Assembly (NCBI GenBank): GCA_902806565.1
Contig: CADCXA010000041.1
Location: 682,001 to 746,000 of the forward strand
Source of the DNA: Hypoxylon rubiginosum
Lineage: Eukaryota > Ascomycota > Sordariomycetes > Xylariales > Hypoxylaceae
Length of the DNA: 64,000 nucleotides
Reading direction: 5' to 3'
Every line of letters begins with the position of its first letter. Position 1 is the stretch's first letter. The notes under the pieces were generated by a model. That model ran no database searches. It had not been told where the DNA came from and saw only the letters and a program-made list of their open reading frames with translations. Below, one piece after another: positions 60,001-64,000 of this stretch. Made by a program: the position numbers and the translations under genes.

Positions 60001-63000
60001 TATATATATCACTTATTTATATATTAATATAACTATATAAAGAAACTGGTTATAATTTAAATATATAACTTTATAGTAAGGGTTATAAAAAAAGGAATTT
60101 ATTTTTATAATAATATTTTTAATATTATTTATATAATTATAAACAAGAAATATTAATTTTATTTATATTTAATTAACTTTTTTAGTAATATTTAGTTAAT
60201 ATTTAAATTATTATAAAATAAGTTACTTTAAAATAATTAAAATATAAATAAAACAACTTGTAAAAAACCTTTTAAAATAATCTTTATAATGTTATTTTAG
60301 TTAAAAACATTAATTTAATTAATATTAATTATAATATATATTTATTATTTTTATTTACTAGTAATAAAAGATTTATATTTTATTATTATTAAAACTTAAT
60401 AATTATTATTTACCATTTAAATTAACTAACTTTTTTTATTATTTTCACTATTAATTTAAATTAACTAGAAATAAAAAATAAGTTTTTTTTAGGTTAAATT
60501 ATAAATAATTAATTTAATATTAATATTTATATTTTTAATTAAAAGTAAAAAACACTTTTAAATAATATTATAAAAAAAAACTATTTTAATAAATATTATA
60601 ACATAGTTTAAATAATTAAATACTAAAAAAAAAACTTATTTTATATATATTATTTAATTTTTTTATTATTATTAAACCATGATTAATTTATAAAATTTAT
60701 AAATATTAACTATATTATATAAGTTAAAATTCTAAAAACTAATATTAATTTAAATAATATTTTATAATAAGTAATATTATTTAATATAATATATAAATTT
60801 TATGGTATAATAAATTTAAAATTATTTTATATAATTAAAAACTATTATTTTAAAAACTTTTTAAAATTATTTTACTTTAAAATTATAATTAAATTAAATA
60901 AATATTTAATATATAAGTAAAAATTATATATTAAGATTTTAAGTTATTTAAAACTAATAAAGTAAAATAATAATTAAATAATATTATATAACTTTTTTTT
61001 TAGCTGGAAATATTAGGTATATATTAATATTAAAATTTATATTATTATAAAAACAATTAAATATATTTATAAATATATTTATAAAAATAATAATTAAATT
61101 ATAACTTATTTATATTAAAAGAAAATATTATTATAATAAAATTAAAATTAAAATTAATTTTACGATAAAATTAATAAATATTTATATAACTGTTTTATTA
61201 AATTATATAAATTAATATATTATTTTTTAAAATTTTTAGTTTATAATATATATTTATTTATTTAACCCTTAGTTATTTATTTAAAAAAAAAAAATAAAAT
61301 AAAATACTATATTAAAAATAACCTTAAGTTAATAATAAAAACTTTAAAATAAAACTATATAATTTTTATAACATGGTTTAAATATAATAAGGTTTATAAA
61401 AATAATTAAAATATTTTATACTAGGACTTTTTATATTTATTTTAATGATATATAAAAAAAAAATAAATAAAATATAAATAAAAGATAATAAAAAAATTTA
61501 ATCGGATATATTTTATTTATTTAAAAGTTAATAAGAGATTTTATTTATAAATACTTCTTATCTTAATTTTTAGAGTTAAAAGTTAATTTAATTTAATAAA
61601 ATATAATAATATTTAATACTTAATGTTTTAAAACGTTTATTAAGTTTAAGGTTTTTTAAAAAATAATAACTATTAGGAAAATTTCTTTAAAAAAACATAG
61701 GTATTTTTAACCAACAATTAATTAAAAACTGTTTTCATATATACCTTACAAAAAAATAATATTTAAAATCCAATCCATATTTAAAATAAATTTTAAAAAT
61801 CTATATATAATAATTTAATATAAATATTTAATAAAATACAAAGTTTACTTAGCTTAATTAAAACTGCTTATTTAAATTATAATTTATATCTAATTAAAAT
61901 AGTTACTATAAGTTTAAAAGATTAAAATAAAACAAGTTTTTTTTTGTTTTAATTTAATTAAAAGGTTTATATTAATTATTTATTTAAAAAAAAGTTAAAT
62001 TATAATTATAACATTAAAATAAACTTATATAATAAAACGCTTTTAATATTAAATAATAATTAATATACTACATATAATACCATTATAATAACTATTAAAT
62101 AAATTTTTTTTTTTATATATTTTTATTTATAAAACTTAATTAAAACTAAAAAAACTTTTTTATATTTAACATTTTACCATTATTATTAATTAAAAAAAAA
62201 AGTTATACTATATATAACTTTATTTAACATTATAACACTTTTATTATTTAATAAAAAAATTATTTATTTATAGTTTAAAATTTTTATTACTTTAAATAAT
62301 AATTTAATATATAATATTTAAAAAAAATTAATAAAAACAAATCTTTTTTAATAAATATTATTAATTATTTAAAATAAAATCATTATATAATATAAATATA
62401 TATTTAAAGTAGTTTATAAGATACTATATAACATATAAAAAGATTAATTTTTATTTAATAAAATATTTATTTTATTTAAAGGAAACTTTATATAAATTTT
62501 ATTTATAATTAAAAAAAAATTAAAACCATAAGTTATTAATATTTACTTATAGAATTTATTTTTATAGTTTAAACTTTAAAAGTTATATTTAATAAAAAAT
62601 ATAAAAGTTTAATAAAATAATATAAAAAATATAAAGTTTTTATAATAACTTTAAATAATTTTTTATAACTTTAAAATTAATAAATTAATATTATTATTTA
62701 ATATAATAAAAACGTTTAATAATATTAAGGATTTTTATAATTATATTTACCTGAAAAAAGTCCTAGATAATATGTTATATAACTTAAACATTTTTATTTT
62801 TAAATTTATTTTATTTATATATAATATATTTATATAAAAAATTAATAATAATTTATTATTTAATATTTTTAAGGAGAAATAAAAATATTTTTTAATAGAT
62901 AAGTTTATTAAAATAAACGATTAATAAGTTAAAAAAACATTAATTAAAATAGTTTAAATTTTATAGTTAAAAAAAATACTATTAATTAAATTAAAATTAA

Positions 63001-64000
63001 AAATTAATTTTTTTATTATAATATTACGTAATTTAAATCCTAACTAAAACTTTTATAATAATATTTAAATAATTATAACTTAGTTTAATAAATATAATAT
63101 AAAAGCTAAGATTTTTAATAAGTTATTTAATAAAATAAAATATGTTTTATTAAAAATTAAGTTAATTTAAAATAATAAAAACCAGTTATTTATATAGTTT
63201 AAATAATAGTTTTTAATATTAATTTATTTTATTATAATTATAAATAAGTTATAAAGATAATTTTTTAATATAATTAATATTAATTAAAAGATTTTTATAT
63301 TTATATATAAATAATTTTATATAATTATATTAAAAGTTAAATTTATTTAAAGGTTAAAAGTTTTAAAAATATTAAAAACGGAATTTAATAAACTATTAAA
63401 TATTATATATTTTAAAGTTTTATAGGAATTAATAAATAATTAAAAGAAAATACTATAAATAATATTATATTTAATATATATATAAAATGCTTTTAATTAA
63501 TTACTTAACTTATTTTTACTTTTTAAAATAAAAAATCTTATTATATTTTAATTGTTTTACTTTTTTTATTATATTAAATAATTAAAATAATAAATTATAA
63601 ATTACTTTAATTATTTTAAATAAATAAATATTAATTAATTTTTATTTTATTATAAGTTTTATACCTTTTTTAGTTATTAATAATAAAAGGTTACGTTAAA
63701 AAAAAATTAAAGTTAATATAAAAATATTAACCAGTATATTATTTATTTTAACACGTTTATTAATAATTATTAAAAAAGTTAATTATTATTATTTAAGTTT
63801 ATTAATATTTATATATTATATATTAAATTAATAAAAGTATTTACTTTTAATATTATTATAATGGTAGTTAATATATATATTATTAAAATAATTAAATAAA
63901 ATAATATAATATTAAAATTTATTATTATTTATTTTACAGTTAATATAATTTTATTTTAAGGGTAAAATAATATTATATATTTATATATAAATAACTAATA

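Larger units (their letters stand above)
55641..64000. other. Second AT-rich, gene-free block (to the window edge)
   Basis: 8.4 kb with the same composition as the first block: scarce CA/TG, no readable gene. It starts with tandem duplications (about 100-bp and 140-bp units) and long T-runs near 57160-57250. From about 57300 to 60000 C exceeds G on the plus strand, which may reflect the original orientation of the decayed elements. Confidence 0.88.

Noticed and set aside
1..64000. tRNA or rRNA genes
   Set aside because: Scanned by eye for B-box (GGTTCGAATCC-like) and conserved rRNA segments on both strands; none convincing. A tRNAscan run would settle it.

Overview
The window looks like nuclear DNA of a filamentous ascomycete (Pezizomycotina, probably Sordariomycetes). 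The genes have many short introns (48-160 nt) with GTAAGT-type donors and CTAAC/CTGAC branch sites. The protein families are typical fungal ones (HET, DUF7708, AA9 LPMO with CBM1, tannase/feruloyl esterase, GH78). About half of the window is two blocks of extremely AT-rich, gene-free DNA with sharp edges, the pattern left by repeat-induced point mutation (RIP) of transposons. Most gene models below were rebuilt by joining reading frames across introns and checking that phases add up.

Layout: (1) 1-13860, gene-rich: start of an AAA ATPase (minus, runs off the window) head-to-head with a DUF7708 protein; an AAGAB/Irc6-type p34 adaptin-binding protein (minus) head-to-head with a small cupin; coactosin (minus); a GH78 alpha-L-rhamnosidase (minus); a secreted GMC oxidoreductase (minus) with an apparent one-base frameshift. 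(2) 13861-38560, about 24.7 kb of AT-rich decayed repeats. It holds three recognisable pairs of long direct repeats, including an LTR-like pair around about 1 kb, and several tandem arrays. (3) 38561-55640, gene-rich: tannase/feruloyl esterase, Dal5-like MFS transporter, AA9 lytic polysaccharide monooxygenase with CBM1, APC amino-acid/choline-type permease (minus), Gal80-like Gfo/Idh/MocA protein (minus), an unknown membrane protein with a PPxY motif (minus), and a HET-domain protein (minus). (4) 55641-64000, a second AT-rich block running off the window.

Taken together, both flanks of the large AT block carry plant-biomass genes: rhamnosidase and GMC oxidoreductase on the left, esterase, LPMO and nutrient transporters on the right. 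A secreted GMC enzyme can in principle supply electrons or peroxide to an LPMO. Genes of the fungal self/non-self type (AAA ATPase, DUF7708, HET) lie further out, the HET gene directly against the second AT block. This fits an accessory, repeat-rich compartment. Most unusual details: an AA9 intron whose only frame-correct, conserved-site donor is AT instead of GT; a GC-AG intron at the tannase catalytic Asp; a 22-nt exon in the MFS gene; a frameshift in the GMC gene; and a perfect Gal4-type CGG-N11-CCG palindrome beside a Gal80-like gene. I saw no tRNA, rRNA or CRISPR array.
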